From Chloroflexota bacterium (GTDB lineage: Bacteria > Chloroflexota > UBA11872 > UBA12225): 64,000 nt of DNA. The stretch's first letter is position 1; each line of letters opens with the position of its first letter. The notes below the pieces were generated by a model. It was not told the DNA's origin and made no database searches. It was given only the letters and a program-made list of their open reading frames with translations. This document shows positions 36,318 to 45,874 of this stretch, in pieces. A program made the position numbers and the translations under genes. The stretch spans positions 426,262 through 490,261 of the forward strand of contig JAUJOR010000002.1 of the NCBI GenBank assembly GCA_030447525.1, written 5' to 3'.

Positions 36318-37805
36318 TCAGTAGGCATTCCGATCTCGGGGGAGTTGCAGGGCGGTACGGATGATGATCTTGATGTCCAGCCACAGCGACCAGTTGTCAA
36401 CGTAGTACAGGTCGTACTTCGTCCGCTCTTCGATGGGGACGTCCCCGCGCAGGCCGTTGACCTGCGCCCAGCCGGTGATGCCGGCCTTTTCTCGTAGGCG
36501 CTTGAGGTAGTCCGGCACCGTTTCGCTGAACTGGGCGACGAACATCGGGCGCTCGGCTCGGGGGCCGACGACGCTCATGTCGCCGATCAGGACATTGATG
36601 AAGTTTGGCCACTCGTCCAGGGAGAAGCGGCGCAGCCAGCGCCCCACGCGCGTGCGCCGGGGGTCGTCTTGCACCGTCCAAAAGCGCCCGCTGCGGGCCT
36701 CGGCGTCCTGCACCATGGAGCGGAACTTGATCATATGGAAGCGCTTGCCGTCTTGCCCCACCCGTTCCTGCACGTGGAACACGGGCCCGGGGGAGTCCAG
36801 CCTGACCAGCAGGGCGATCAAGAGCATCATCGGCGATGACACGGTCAACACCGCCAAGGAGAAGATGATGTCGAACCAGCGCTTCAGGGTGCGCTGCCAG
36901 GCCTGCAGCTCAGTGGCACGGATCCCTACCAGGGTCAGTCCCTGGAAGTTCGTCACCGAGGCCTCGCTGACCAGCATCTGGAAGATGTCCGGGAAGATGC
37001 GGATGGTGACCGGTTGCCCCTCGCAGCGGTTGACGATTCCGAGCAGCTCCTGGTTGGACAGGCTAGGGTCGGCCAGGACGAGCTCGTCTGGGCGCAGCCG
37101 GGCGAGGGCGGCGTCGAAGTCCTGGAGCCGTCCCACCACCGGCGCCCCGGCCATCGGATGGCTGCCCGCGGGTAGGTCTTCATCCAGGAACCCGATCACC
37201 CGATAGCCCAGCTGGGGCGTCTGCTGGAAGTGGCGCGCCACGCGCAGGCCAGCCGCCCCCGCCCCCACGACGAGGGCCGTGCGCACGGCGATGCCCCGCC
37301 GGGCCAGCCGGTCGCGCCAGATAATCCACGCCAGGCGCCCGGCCCCGGCTACAGCGGTGCAGGCCACCCAGAGGTAGCCCAGCAGCAGGCGGGAGTAGTC
37401 CGGCCAGCCCCGCACGACAAAGGAGCTGACCGCCACCGTAGCCACCAATCCGACCAGCACCGCCGTCAGCAGGCGCAACAGCTGGTCGACGAACCCCATC
37501 AAGTGGCGGGGCTGGTACAGGCCGTAGGCCGCGAAGGCAAGCAGCAAGATCGGGGTGGCCACGGCCAGGAAGCCACCGTAGGCTCGGGCGCTGTGGATCT
37601 CCTGCGCCGGAGGGAACTGCACCACGAAGCGCAGGAGGTAGGCCAGCGCGAACCCGGTGGCCACGGCCAGGGCGTCGGAGATCACCAGGCAGCCTGGGGA
37701 AAGGGTAAGTCGCTGCCACCACGGCAGCGGCCCCCCGGGCGCCCCCACGGCGCATCCAACGCCTCGAGGCTCGCTGGGCTCGGCGGCGCTTACGGTCGGC
37801 TGCAT
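36318..37805 (-). CDS. Polyprenyl-phosphate sugar-1-phosphate transferase (WcaJ/WbaP type)
   Basis: 495 aa. Four or five N-terminal TM helices, a CoA-binding-like Rossmann domain (VVGAGAAGLRVARHFQQTPQLGYRVIGFLDED), then the PNPT-type bacterial sugar transferase domain from KRWFDIIFSLAVLTVSSPMM through GPVFHVQERVGQDGKRFHMIKFRSM to SLDEWPNFINVLIGDMSVVGPRAERP and GITGWAQVNGLRGD. It starts surface polysaccharide synthesis by loading the first sugar phosphate on undecaprenyl phosphate. Its 3' end is 22 bp from the CIRCE element of hrcA. Confidence 0.92.
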   Translation of the reverse strand: MQPTVSAAEPSEPRGVGCAVGAPGGPLPWWQRLTLSPGCLVISDALAVATGFALAYLLRFVVQFPPAQEIHSARAYGGFLAVATPILLLAFAAYGLYQPRHLMGFVDQLLRLLTAVLVGLVATVAVSSFVVRGWPDYSRLLLGYLWVACTAVAGAGRLAWIIWRDRLARRGIAVRTALVVGAGAAGLRVARHFQQTPQLGYRVIGFLDEDLPAGSHPMAGAPVVGRLQDFDAALARLRPDELVLADPSLSNQELLGIVNRCEGQPVTIRIFPDIFQMLVSEASVTNFQGLTLVGIRATELQAWQRTLKRWFDIIFSLAVLTVSSPMMLLIALLVRLDSPGPVFHVQERVGQDGKRFHMIKFRSMVQDAEARSGRFWTVQDDPRRTRVGRWLRRFSLDEWPNFINVLIGDMSVVGPRAERPMFVAQFSETVPDYLKRLREKAGITGWAQVNGLRGDVPIEERTKYDLYYVDNWSLWLDIKIIIRTALQLPRDRNAY

Positions 37806-38297
37806 CGTATCCGCTGCTGCATGGATGGCGAGACGTGCCGTTCCCGGGCTGAAGCTGTGGCCGCCAGGAGGAACCGATGCAGCGATCTGTAGGTCTTGGG
37901 GTTCACGTCTGACGTCTCGGCTCTGGCGACTGGGTGTCGATCCTCCGGCTGGCCGTCCTTAACGCGTGACTGCCGGCCCAGGTCGGTGCTGGCTGGCGAC
38001 GGCCGCCCGGCCAAGGCCGCAGCAACCCAGCGCCGGCACCGGCGTTGTGAGACGTGCACCCTGGCCCCACATGGCCTAGCCGCTCCTTCCCCATTCTGGC
38101 CCTTCACCGGCCATGGTAGCGGCTGCGGCGCCCGGGGCAGGATTCGTGCCTCTCGGATGCCCCGGGGCCTGGCGTCGATGCACGCCGCACCGCGGCGTCC
38201 GCCGGCCACCCTCAGCATGTTTTCTTCAACGCCACCGCCTGGGCCTGAGTGCCGAGGCGCCCGCGCCCAGGCGCCCGCGCCCCGGCATAAGACTTCT
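37806..38297. other. Gene-free stretch inside the polysaccharide cluster
   Basis: About 490 bp between the sugar transferase and the next glycosyltransferase. No frame here resembles a protein, and I see no repeat, tRNA or clear terminator. It may hold a promoter for the sugar transferase gene, but none stands out. Confidence 0.4.
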
Positions 38298-39257
38298 CTA
38301 CGAGACGCGCCGACGGGCGGGTGGGCGGAGACGATCCAGCGCCACGGAGAGGAAGCCGAAGACGACGATCCCGGCGGTGACCAAGCCGTTCTTTGCCGCG
38401 GACGATCGCCTGGCGTAGTGCTTCTGGTAGAAGAGGTGCATCGCCCGGAAAAACTCGTAGGTGCAGCGTAAGGAGCGGCGCTTGCTGCTCTGGCCTTTGA
38501 GGTGCAGCACCTGCACCGCCGGGTGGTACCGCGTCCGCCAGCCACAGTCTCGACTGCGCCAGCACAGGTCGAGGTCCTCGCCGTACATCCAGAACGTCTC
38601 GTCCAGGAGCCCGATCTTCTCCAAGACGTCACGACGCAGGAGCATGTAGGCGCCGGTCACGGCGTCTACATCGTAGGGGACGTCTGGGTCCCTGTAGGTC
38701 AGGTTGTACTCCCCGAACAGCGGGATGTGAGGGAACAGCCGCGGCAGGCGCAGGAAATGAAACAAGGCGTTACGGGGCGTGGGGAAGGAGCGACGGCAGG
38801 CGAGATCGAGCCCGCCGTCGGCACGCACGAGCTTGGGCCCCAGGATGCCAACCGAGCGATCCTCCTCCAGAGCGGCCACGGTGGCGGCCAGGGCGTCGGG
38901 GGGCACCTCCGTGTCCGGGTTGAGGAGCAGGCAGTAAAGGCCGCGCGTGCGCCGCAGCCCGAGGTTGTTCGCGGCCGCGAAGCCGGGGTTGTGCGGAGCG
39001 TGCAACACCGTAGCCTGGGGAAAGGCCCGCCGCACCATCGCCGCGCTCCCATCCGTCCCCGTGTCCACAACGCAGACCTCAACGCCAAAAGGGGTCTCGC
39101 TGGCGAACACCGAGTTCAGGCAGCGCTCCAGCAAGGGCCGCACGTTGTAGGTCACGACGACCACCGATAGGAGGGGCGTAGTGGGAGCCCCGGCTGATCC
39201 ATCCGCCGCCCCGTCGAGGGCGCTCGTCTCCTTCGCCGGGAGCTGCTCGAGGGTCAT
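38298..39257 (-). CDS. Family 2 glycosyltransferase, rhamnosyltransferase-like
   Basis: 319 aa GT-A fold. LLSVVVVTYNVRPLLERCLNSV is the nucleotide-sugar site, NPDTEVPPDALAATVAALEED holds the DxD-equivalent (PDTE), and YGEDLDLCWRSRDCGWRTRYHP the acceptor/catalytic ED. This matches the WbbL/GT2 group used in O-antigen and arabinogalactan synthesis. A C-terminal hydrophobic helix (LVTAGIVVFGFLSVAL) suggests membrane association. ATG at 39257 overlaps the upstream stop by 4 bp (ATGA). Confidence 0.88.
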   Translation of the reverse strand: MTLEQLPAKETSALDGAADGSAGAPTTPLLSVVVVTYNVRPLLERCLNSVFASETPFGVEVCVVDTGTDGSAAMVRRAFPQATVLHAPHNPGFAAANNLGLRRTRGLYCLLLNPDTEVPPDALAATVAALEEDRSVGILGPKLVRADGGLDLACRRSFPTPRNALFHFLRLPRLFPHIPLFGEYNLTYRDPDVPYDVDAVTGAYMLLRRDVLEKIGLLDETFWMYGEDLDLCWRSRDCGWRTRYHPAVQVLHLKGQSSKRRSLRCTYEFFRAMHLFYQKHYARRSSAAKNGLVTAGIVVFGFLSVALDRLRPPARRRVS

Positions 39258-41713
39258 CCGCCCGAGGGTCCTCGGTCCAGCGGTTCTCCGTCCGGCGGTC
39301 CTCCGTCCGACGGACCTGCAGGCGACGGTCTAGTCACCGCCTGGCCAACGCTCAGGCGCCACCACAGCCCTGCTGGATAACCCAGCATCTTTGCTACGTC
39401 TCCGATCAGGCGCGCCAGCGGGACGAGGGGCGCCGCCCGGCAGAACTCGGACGCATCCGCGCTCGCCAGCCATAAACGGATGAACGGGCGGCGCAGGTAG
39501 GCGACGCCTCCGATGGTCAGCAAGGCGAGCGCTCCCCGGCGCCCCCAGCCGGTCGCAGACGGCCGGGGAAGCCCCAGCCACAGCAGCGCCCCGCCGGCCA
39601 GATAGGATGCATAGCGGATACCGTGGCGCCGGCGCCACAGGTCGGCCTTGCCGTCCCCCCGGGCGTAGCGGTAGTACTGCCGAAAAAAGGCCGCCAGCGT
39701 GGGGCGGGGGCGAAAGTCGACCGTCGCCCGGGGCACGAAGCGCGCCGGGCCGAAGGCGCGGCGCAACGCCAGGTCGAACACCAGATCCTCACCGTAGTCC
39801 AACCACTCGGGGTAGCCGCCCACCCGTCGCCAGGCCTGCCGCCGAAAGGCGATCGAGCGGCTAGAAGGAAGGAATCGCGCCGGGTCGATCTCGCCCACGT
39901 CCGGTAAGGTGGTGGCGCCCAGGGCCAGCTCCCATAGACTCTGCGGCGCGGAGTGGAAGAAGCCACTGCTGACCTGGAGGGTGGCGTCGCGCTGGAGCGG
40001 GGCCGTGAGCCGGGCCAGCCACTCCGGGGCCAGGCGTACCCCGGCATCGGTGACGGCGATGACGTCGTGCCGCGCCGCCGCGATGGCCCGGTTGCGTCCC
40101 CGAGCGATGTTGGCCCCCGGATGGCGCAACACCACCATCGCCCCCGCGCCGGTCGCAGGGATCGGCTCGGAGGCAGCGGCCAGGTCCCCCAGGCGCTCCC
40201 ACGTCCCGTCGCTCGAGCCCCCGTCCACCACGACGCATTCCTCTGGCCGGCGGGACTGCCCGGCCAGAGATGACGTCAAGGCATCCACGCTGGCCCGCTC
40301 GTTCAGCACCGTGGCCACAACGCTTACCGGGCCGTCTGGCGACGGGGCCCAGACCGACCCTGCACCGCCTCCCTGGTCCCGGCCTGGACCCTCCAGTTTG
40401 TCTTCTTTGTCTTCCCGCCGCCGGGGAGCCCCGCCGGACATGGCTTGCCCCCCGGCCAGGCCGGCATAGACTTCCAGCAGGCGGGGGGTGATGCGTCCCC
40501 AGTCGTGACATGTAGCCGCCAGGTGCCGGGCGCGTCTGGACAGGTCCTGCCGGAGCTGGGGGCGCTCCAATAGCTCCACGACGGCGGCGGCGAAGCCTGG
40601 GGCCCCGTCTGCAATCGAGGCATGCACCCCTGGCGTGACCCCCAGGCCGGCCGCGCCAAGTGTCGTCGCCACCAGGGGCACCCCGGCGGCCATCGCCTCG
40701 AGGGCCTTGAACCGCACCCCGCTGCCCATGCGCATGGGGACGACGTAGACCCAGGCGCTGGCCCGCCGACGGTCGAGCTCTTCATCGGAGAGCGCTCCCG
40801 TGACTTCCACGCCGTCGCCGGCCAGGCGGAGCACGGCAGGGGCCGGATCACGGCCGGCAAGAATGACCTGCACGGTGGGGACGCGGCGCCGCACGCGGGG
40901 CAAGATCTGGCCCACCAGCCACTCGCAGGCGTCCACGTTCGGCCGGTAGTCCAGCTTGCCGGCGAAAAAGAGCGCCGGCTGTGGGGCCGGTTGCGGGGGG
41001 GGCAGGGCCCCCACGGTGACCCCATTGGGCACCACCACCGCCCCCAGGCCGGGGACGATGGCCTCCAGCGCCCGTGCGTCTTGATCCGAGACGGCCAGGC
41101 AGACGTCGGCGGCCGCGCAGTAGAGGGCCTCCCGAGCACGCAGGCGTCGGGCCTGCACCGCCGAGTACAGGGCGCTGGGCCAGCGCCGGGGGAGTTTGCC
41201 GTCGATGCGCGCCGCCGAGGCTTGAAGCTGATACTCGGCGTTGTGATCGTCGAACACCAGGGAGGGAGACGGTCGCGGCCGGCGCCCGGCGGCCTCCTCA
41301 CGCAGGGCCTGGGCGCCGAGAAGGTAGCCGGCGACCTCCAGGCCCTCGAGCTGAACGGCATCGTACCTGCCGGACTGGAGCATGGCGGCCAGGCGTCCGG
41401 CAAAGGCGGGCGACCGCAGCCGGCCCTCCATGTCCGCCCGGCCCACGGCCAGGTCAAGCAAGCGGGCATGGGGCCGGCGCCGGGGAGCGAGGACGGCTTC
41501 CACTCGACCACACAGCCCCTCCAGGGGCCCGCGAGGGAGCTCCGGCTGGCCCTCCGGCTGGCCCTCCGGCTGGCCCTCCGGCTGGCCCTCGGCGAAGGTC
41601 AGCAGGTCGACCTGATGCTCCCGTGCCAGGGCTTGCAGGAGGTGGAAGTTACGGAGGGCCGTGCCTTGTTGCGGGGGCCAGGGGGGCTGCGGTGTGACGT
41701 AGAGGATCCTCAC
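39254..41713 (-). CDS. Fused GT4-GT2 glycosyltransferase
   Basis: 819 aa, two glycosyltransferases in one chain. Residues 1-420 are GT-B (ILYVTPQPPWPPQQGTALRNFHLLQAL; FAGKLDYRPNVDACEWLV; MGSGVRFKALEAMAAGVPLVATTLGAAGL), like family 4. A charged linker (RRREDKEDKLEG) leads to a GT2 domain (VSVVATVLNERASVDALTSSLAGQSRRPEECVVVDGGSSDGT; YGEDLVFDLALRR) and two C-terminal hydrophobic segments. The N-terminal domain carries a four-fold EGQP repeat. Overlaps both neighbours by 4 bp (ATGA), so it is translationally coupled. Likely adds two successive sugars; order and sugars unknown. Confidence 0.85.
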   Translation of the reverse strand: MRILYVTPQPPWPPQQGTALRNFHLLQALAREHQVDLLTFAEGQPEGQPEGQPEGQPELPRGPLEGLCGRVEAVLAPRRRPHARLLDLAVGRADMEGRLRSPAFAGRLAAMLQSGRYDAVQLEGLEVAGYLLGAQALREEAAGRRPRPSPSLVFDDHNAEYQLQASAARIDGKLPRRWPSALYSAVQARRLRAREALYCAAADVCLAVSDQDARALEAIVPGLGAVVVPNGVTVGALPPPQPAPQPALFFAGKLDYRPNVDACEWLVGQILPRVRRRVPTVQVILAGRDPAPAVLRLAGDGVEVTGALSDEELDRRRASAWVYVVPMRMGSGVRFKALEAMAAGVPLVATTLGAAGLGVTPGVHASIADGAPGFAAAVVELLERPQLRQDLSRRARHLAATCHDWGRITPRLLEVYAGLAGGQAMSGGAPRRREDKEDKLEGPGRDQGGGAGSVWAPSPDGPVSVVATVLNERASVDALTSSLAGQSRRPEECVVVDGGSSDGTWERLGDLAAASEPIPATGAGAMVVLRHPGANIARGRNRAIAAARHDVIAVTDAGVRLAPEWLARLTAPLQRDATLQVSSGFFHSAPQSLWELALGATTLPDVGEIDPARFLPSSRSIAFRRQAWRRVGGYPEWLDYGEDLVFDLALRRAFGPARFVPRATVDFRPRPTLAAFFRQYYRYARGDGKADLWRRRHGIRYASYLAGGALLWLGLPRPSATGWGRRGALALLTIGGVAYLRRPFIRLWLASADASEFCRAAPLVPLARLIGDVAKMLGYPAGLWWRLSVGQAVTRPSPAGPSDGGPPDGEPLDRGPSGG
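41541..41588 (+). repeat. 12-bp tandem repeat, four units
   Basis: TCCGGCTGGCCC occurs four times head to tail inside the GT4-GT2 gene, encoding (E-G-Q-P) repeats on the minus strand. Because the unit is a multiple of three, slippage would change protein length without breaking the frame. Confidence 0.9.
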
Positions 41714-42816
41714 CCGTGCAGGGCCTCGCTGAAGACGTCCAGGGTCTGGCGGGCCGCCCGCTCCCAGGTGAACTCCCGGGCGCGGGCACGGCCACGCCCC
41801 CGCAGGGCGTCACGTAGGGCGGCATCGTCGGCCACCCGCGCCATCGCCTCGGCCAGGGCGGCCACGTCTTCCGGGTCCACCAGGAGCGCCGCCTCTCCGG
41901 CCACCTCCGGGATGCTGGAACGGTCGGCGGCGATCACCGGTGCCCCGGCGGCCATGGCCTCCAGCACCGGCAAGCCGAATCCCTCCCACAGGGACGGGTA
42001 GACCAGGGCCAGCGCCCCACGGTACAGGGCAGCCACCTCCACCGTCGGCAGCCGTCCCAGGAAGCGCACGTCCCCGGCGATCCCCAGCCGGTGAGGCAAG
42101 GACATCAGCGCCTCGGCCTCCCAGCCGGGGGCGCCGACGACCCGCAGCTCCGGCCGCGTCGCTAAGGGGAGTCGGGCCAGGGCCTGGAAAGCGGCCGGCA
42201 GACCTTTGCGGGGCTCAATCGTCCCCACCAGGACGAAGTAGGGCCGGCCGGCCGGCGCTCCCAGGCCGGCTGATCCCCGCTCTGCCGTACTGCCGGCCGC
42301 GTAGCGCGGATCGGGCGCCTCGTGGACGACCCTCAGCTTGGCCGCCGTCACGCCGGTGGCCTCCAAGAGGTCACGCCGCGTCGCCTCGGACACGCAGATC
42401 ACCCGCGTCGCCTGCCGCATGCTCCGCTGGAGACCGGCATAGTACGCCCGGCTCTCCGGGGCGTGCGTCCAGGGGTAGCGCCAAAACGCCAGGTCATGCA
42501 CCGTGACCACCGTGCGCCAGCCCCCGGGCTGCGGACAGACGTGGTCGGGGGCGTGCCACAGGGCGGGCCGCAGGCGGGCGCCCTCCAGGGACAAGGTCCA
42601 ACGCTCCCAGCGGTGGTGGGCCGGCGTCCACGCCGTGGTCCCGCCGGGCAGGACGTCGCTCAGGGCACGCTCTCGGTCGCGGCGGTGGTAGAGCACGGTG
42701 ATCGCGTAACCGGCGTCGATGCCGGCAACGGCGCGGTACAGAAGGCGGAGGTAGCGCCCTATCCCCGCGCGGTTGTAGTGCAGCAGGCGCCCGTCGACGA
42801 CTATGCCGCGCGCCAT
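41710..42816 (-). CDS. Family 4 glycosyltransferase (mannosyltransferase-like)
   Basis: 368 aa from ATG 42816, 16 bp inside the end of the upstream gene. GT-B: VDGRLLHYNRAGIGRYLRLLYRA, VHDLAFWRYPWTHAP, VSEATRRDLLEATGV, VGTIEPRKGL, and the donor motif PSLWEGFGLPVLEAMAAGAPVIAADRSSIPEVAGEAALLVDPED with the E-x7-E. Typical of WbaZ/mannosyl B-like enzymes in capsule and O-antigen clusters. Sugar not determinable. Confidence 0.88.
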   Translation of the reverse strand: MARGIVVDGRLLHYNRAGIGRYLRLLYRAVAGIDAGYAITVLYHRRDRERALSDVLPGGTTAWTPAHHRWERWTLSLEGARLRPALWHAPDHVCPQPGGWRTVVTVHDLAFWRYPWTHAPESRAYYAGLQRSMRQATRVICVSEATRRDLLEATGVTAAKLRVVHEAPDPRYAAGSTAERGSAGLGAPAGRPYFVLVGTIEPRKGLPAAFQALARLPLATRPELRVVGAPGWEAEALMSLPHRLGIAGDVRFLGRLPTVEVAALYRGALALVYPSLWEGFGLPVLEAMAAGAPVIAADRSSIPEVAGEAALLVDPEDVAALAEAMARVADDAALRDALRGRGRARAREFTWERAARQTLDVFSEALHG

Positions 42817-44288
42817 GCTCGGGGGGCTTGCGCCTCGGCGACGGCCAGAGCGGCCACCAACCACAGCAACGAGACCAGGTGCGGGAAGCGCACGAAGTGA
42901 TGGTCGAGCATGCCGGCGATCTGCGTCGCGGCCAAGGCGGCCACCAGCCCCAGCAGGAGGCCATCATCCCCCGGGTCACGCCGGCGCCGGCGCAGGGCCG
43001 GCCACAGCGCCGCCCCCACCGCGCCCAGGGCGAAGAGGTACATCGCCAGGGCGGGAAGCCCGGACCGCTCGGCCACGGTGAGATAGATGTTGGAAACGCC
43101 CAGGGTGAATGTCAGCTCGATGGATTGCTGCCCCGCCCCCCAGCCGACGCCGAACCAAGGGTGAGCCCCGATGATGGCGATGGCGTTCTGCAGCTCGCCC
43201 AGGCGCATGGCGCTGGCCCGGTCCTGGGCCTGCAGGCCGGAGATGAGGTGCCCGGAGAAGCGCCCTGCAGCCGGCGTCACCAGCAGCAATGGGCCGGCGA
43301 TGGCCAGGACCAGGAGCAGGCGCCGGTAGCATAACACGGCCACCAACAAGACCGCCCCGGCCAGACCCAGCCACGACCCACGGGACTCCGTCAGCAGGAG
43401 GCAAGGGACGATCGGGAGCAAGGCCAGGGCAGGGATGGCTCGATGAAGCGCCGGGCGCGGGGCCAGCAGGAGGGGCACGGCAATGGCCGCGCTGACCATG
43501 AGTAGTGCCCCCAGCATGTTGGGGTCGACGGCGGTGCCGTTCGCCCGCAGGATGTCTGTCTCCGGGCGGTAACGTAGGACGGTGGCGTCGGTGGGATAGC
43601 CTAGGGGGCCGAGGGCGCTAAGGGCGCGGTAGGCCAGCGACCGCGGGGCCAGATACAAGGCCAGGCCAACGATCGCCTCGGCGCCGGCCGCGACCAGGAG
43701 CCAGGCCACCACGTGGCGCACCGTTGTGGGCCTCCGGGCGGCGCACAACAGGGGGAGGAAGACGAGGTGCGCCAGGACGAGCTTAGCGAACGTCCGTCCG
43801 GTGCTGGCATCGCGCACATCGTCACCTGACAGCAGGAAGGCGGCGACGAGGGTGACGGCGAAGCCCAGCAGGGCCACGCTCGGGGCGCGCCAGGCGGAGC
43901 CTCCGGTGGTGACTCCGAGGAGGTGGTGCCCCCCTGATCGCCCGGCCGCCGCCAGGGCCAGCCAGAGAAAAAAGACCAGCGCGGTGACAAGATCGAGGAG
44001 CGTGGGGGCCACTCCCAGGCGCAGCGGGACAACGCCGAATGGCAGCAGGGCGATCACGCCTACCAGGCCGGCCAGGGCCACTCCGGGGCGGCGCAGGGCC
44101 ACGGCTAGGGCCACAGGACCGGCCGTGACTGCGGCCGCCAGGAGCGGGGAGCGAGTGGCCGTGAGCCACCCGATGCCCAGGCAGGCCAGCGCACCGGCGA
44201 CCACGACGGCGCCCGGAGAGACCACCCCAGCGGGGGCCGGTGCCGGCGCAGAGGATGCGGAGGCGGAAGTCGAGACGGAGAGTTGCAT
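42801..44288 (-). CDS. O-antigen ligase/polymerase-like membrane protein
   Basis: 495 aa from ATG 44288, with 10-12 TM helices. The Wzy_C/O-antigen ligase region is recognisable: LLTESRGSWLGLAGAVLLVAVLCYRR, then IIGAHPWFGVGWGAGQQSIELTF and LTVAERSGLPALAMYLFALGAVGAALW. The conserved arginine and H-P-x-x-G-x-G loop are present. It would polymerise or transfer the polysaccharide made by the neighbouring glycosyltransferases. A cytosolic 40-residue Ala/Pro-rich start precedes TM1. Confidence 0.83.
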   Translation of the reverse strand: MQLSVSTSASASSAPAPAPAGVVSPGAVVVAGALACLGIGWLTATRSPLLAAAVTAGPVALAVALRRPGVALAGLVGVIALLPFGVVPLRLGVAPTLLDLVTALVFFLWLALAAAGRSGGHHLLGVTTGGSAWRAPSVALLGFAVTLVAAFLLSGDDVRDASTGRTFAKLVLAHLVFLPLLCAARRPTTVRHVVAWLLVAAGAEAIVGLALYLAPRSLAYRALSALGPLGYPTDATVLRYRPETDILRANGTAVDPNMLGALLMVSAAIAVPLLLAPRPALHRAIPALALLPIVPCLLLTESRGSWLGLAGAVLLVAVLCYRRLLLVLAIAGPLLLVTPAAGRFSGHLISGLQAQDRASAMRLGELQNAIAIIGAHPWFGVGWGAGQQSIELTFTLGVSNIYLTVAERSGLPALAMYLFALGAVGAALWPALRRRRRDPGDDGLLLGLVAALAATQIAGMLDHHFVRFPHLVSLLWLVAALAVAEAQAPRAWRAA

Positions 44289-44310
44289 GGGCGTGCGGCC
44301 TGAAAGGGGC

Positions 44311-44697
44311 TCAGGCCGAGGCGCTGGGGGGAGCCGGAGACTCCGGCTTCTCGGCCCCTTGGCCGGCCACAGCGGCCACGTACGCTTCGGACGTAAGGAA
44401 GGTCCCGCCACGGATCTGCTGGTCGGTGACGCGGCGCTGCTGGTCGAAGGTCATGTCCACCTGGATGCGCCGGAAGCAATTCTGGCCCACAATCTCTTTG
44501 TGGACGTGGAAGCTGGCCGGGGCGTCACTCCCCTCGTCGAACTCGGCGGAGAGATCGTGCTCCCGATTGACCCGCACGCGGATGGACTCGCCACAGGCGT
44601 CGCAGCGGACATAGATCCAAAAGGCGTTGCGCCCGGCGTCTTCTGCTGGGCGGCTACCACCGCGGAGGACGCCCAGGAGCTTGCTGAAGAGGGACAC
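44311..44697 (-). CDS. Small conserved-looking protein, single CxxC
   Basis: 128 aa. Begins MSLFSKLLGVLRGG, then FWIYVRCDACGESIRVRVNREHDLSAEF, a zinc-ribbon-like half with one CxxC, followed by VHKEIVGQNCFRRIQVDMTFDQQRRVTDQQIRGGTFLTSEAYVAAV and a Pro/Ser tail. I do not recognise the family. It sits in the polysaccharide cluster, 22 bp upstream of the O-antigen ligase-like gene, so co-transcription is likely; function not inferred. Confidence 0.7.
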   Translation of the reverse strand: MSLFSKLLGVLRGGSRPAEDAGRNAFWIYVRCDACGESIRVRVNREHDLSAEFDEGSDAPASFHVHKEIVGQNCFRRIQVDMTFDQQRRVTDQQIRGGTFLTSEAYVAAVAGQGAEKPESPAPPSASA

Positions 44698-44848
44698 GCT
44701 ACATCTCTCGCGTCAGGATGGTGCTGGCGTCAGTCGCGATGGCCGTCGGCATTGGCCCCAAGACGCCACCTTACCCAGCGGGAGTATAGCCTCCCGGCCG
44801 GGGTGGCCGGGCAGGAGAGGGGCCGTGCCGGGGAGCCGGCGTCGAGGC

Positions 44849-45874
44849 TCATGGGGATAGGAGCCCCTCGAGATACTCGATGGAGACGGTGCGCCGGGCC
44901 TGGATTCGCCGGCGTCGGCGCAGGGCGGCCGGCAACTGACGTAGCCCCGCCAGGAACCCGACCAGCCGGGCCCTGGCCGCCGGCTCACGGGCGTGGCGCA
45001 GGGCTTCCCAGAGGACGGCTCCCTGCTGTCGCAGGATCGCCCGCCAGTGCCGGCGCAGGAGAGGACCGGGGACGTCGCTGGCTAGGACGAGCAGAAAGTT
45101 TCGTCCGCAGTAGTAGCTCGGGCGAATGCCCCCGCCGCTGGCGCTGACCTGGTGGTAGACCCGGGCTGCGGGGACGAACTGGCAGCGGTACCCGCGCAGC
45201 TGGGCCCGCCAGCTCAGGTCGACGTCCTCCAAGTAGGAGACCAGCCACTCGTCCAGGCCCCCCAGCTCATGCAGCATGGTCCGGCGATAGGCCGCCGCCG
45301 CGGCGCAGGCCCCGAAGACCGGCTCCGACAGGTCGAAGCGTCCGTCGTCCCGGCACCAAGCCCCGCGGTTGACCGGTATCCCCCCCACGCTGTAGCCGTC
45401 TCCGGCGGAGTGCAGATGGTCACGGCGGTCGAACAGGAGGAGCTTGGAGGCGCAGAAGCCGATCCCCGGGTCAGCCTGGAGTGGGGCGACGAGGGCCGCC
45501 AGCCAGCCGGGCTCGGCTTCGGTGTCGTTGTTCAGCAGGACGACCACGTCCCCCGTGGCGGCACTGATGCCGGTGTTCGCGGCACCGGCAAAGCCCCGAT
45601 TCTGCCCGTGCGTCAGGACACGTACCCACGGGTAGCGCGCGCAGAGCAATGCCGGCGTGCCGTCGGTGGAGGCGTCATCGACGACGATCGTCTCCTCCGG
45701 GGGGCGGCTCTGTCGCTCGATGGCAGCCAGGCAGACGGTGAGGAGGTGCGCCCCGTTATACGTCGGGATTACCAGGGAGATGGTCGGCTGGCGACGCCCC
45801 GGCGCGGGCCGCCCATCCCCCGGCCGCACACCGGTCGCCCCCGCGAGCGAGGTCGCCGGGCTAGTCGGCGCCAT
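44849..45874 (-). CDS. Family 2 glycosyltransferase
   Basis: 341 aa from ATG 45874, 14 bp inside the end of the upstream small membrane gene. TISLVIPTYNGAHLLTVCLAAIERQ, VVDDASTDGTPALL, LLNNDTEAEPGWLAALVAPL and SYLEDVDLSWRAQLRGYRCQFVP are the GT2 landmarks, close to rhamnosyltransferase types. The C-terminal 90 residues are basic and helical (NFLLVLASDVPGPLLRRHWRAILRQ), perhaps membrane-associated. Confidence 0.88.
   Translation of the reverse strand: MAPTSPATSLAGATGVRPGDGRPAPGRRQPTISLVIPTYNGAHLLTVCLAAIERQSRPPEETIVVDDASTDGTPALLCARYPWVRVLTHGQNRGFAGAANTGISAATGDVVVLLNNDTEAEPGWLAALVAPLQADPGIGFCASKLLLFDRRDHLHSAGDGYSVGGIPVNRGAWCRDDGRFDLSEPVFGACAAAAAYRRTMLHELGGLDEWLVSYLEDVDLSWRAQLRGYRCQFVPAARVYHQVSASGGGIRPSYYCGRNFLLVLASDVPGPLLRRHWRAILRQQGAVLWEALRHAREPAARARLVGFLAGLRQLPAALRRRRRIQARRTVSIEYLEGLLSP

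Noticed and set aside
37790..38632. 280-aa minus-strand frame across 37806-38297
   Set aside because: It overlaps real glycosyltransferase coding in another frame and has no conserved pattern, so the stretch is left gene-free.
41541..41588. CRISPR-like repeat
   Set aside because: Four 12-bp units without spacers, inside a gene; simple tandem repeat.
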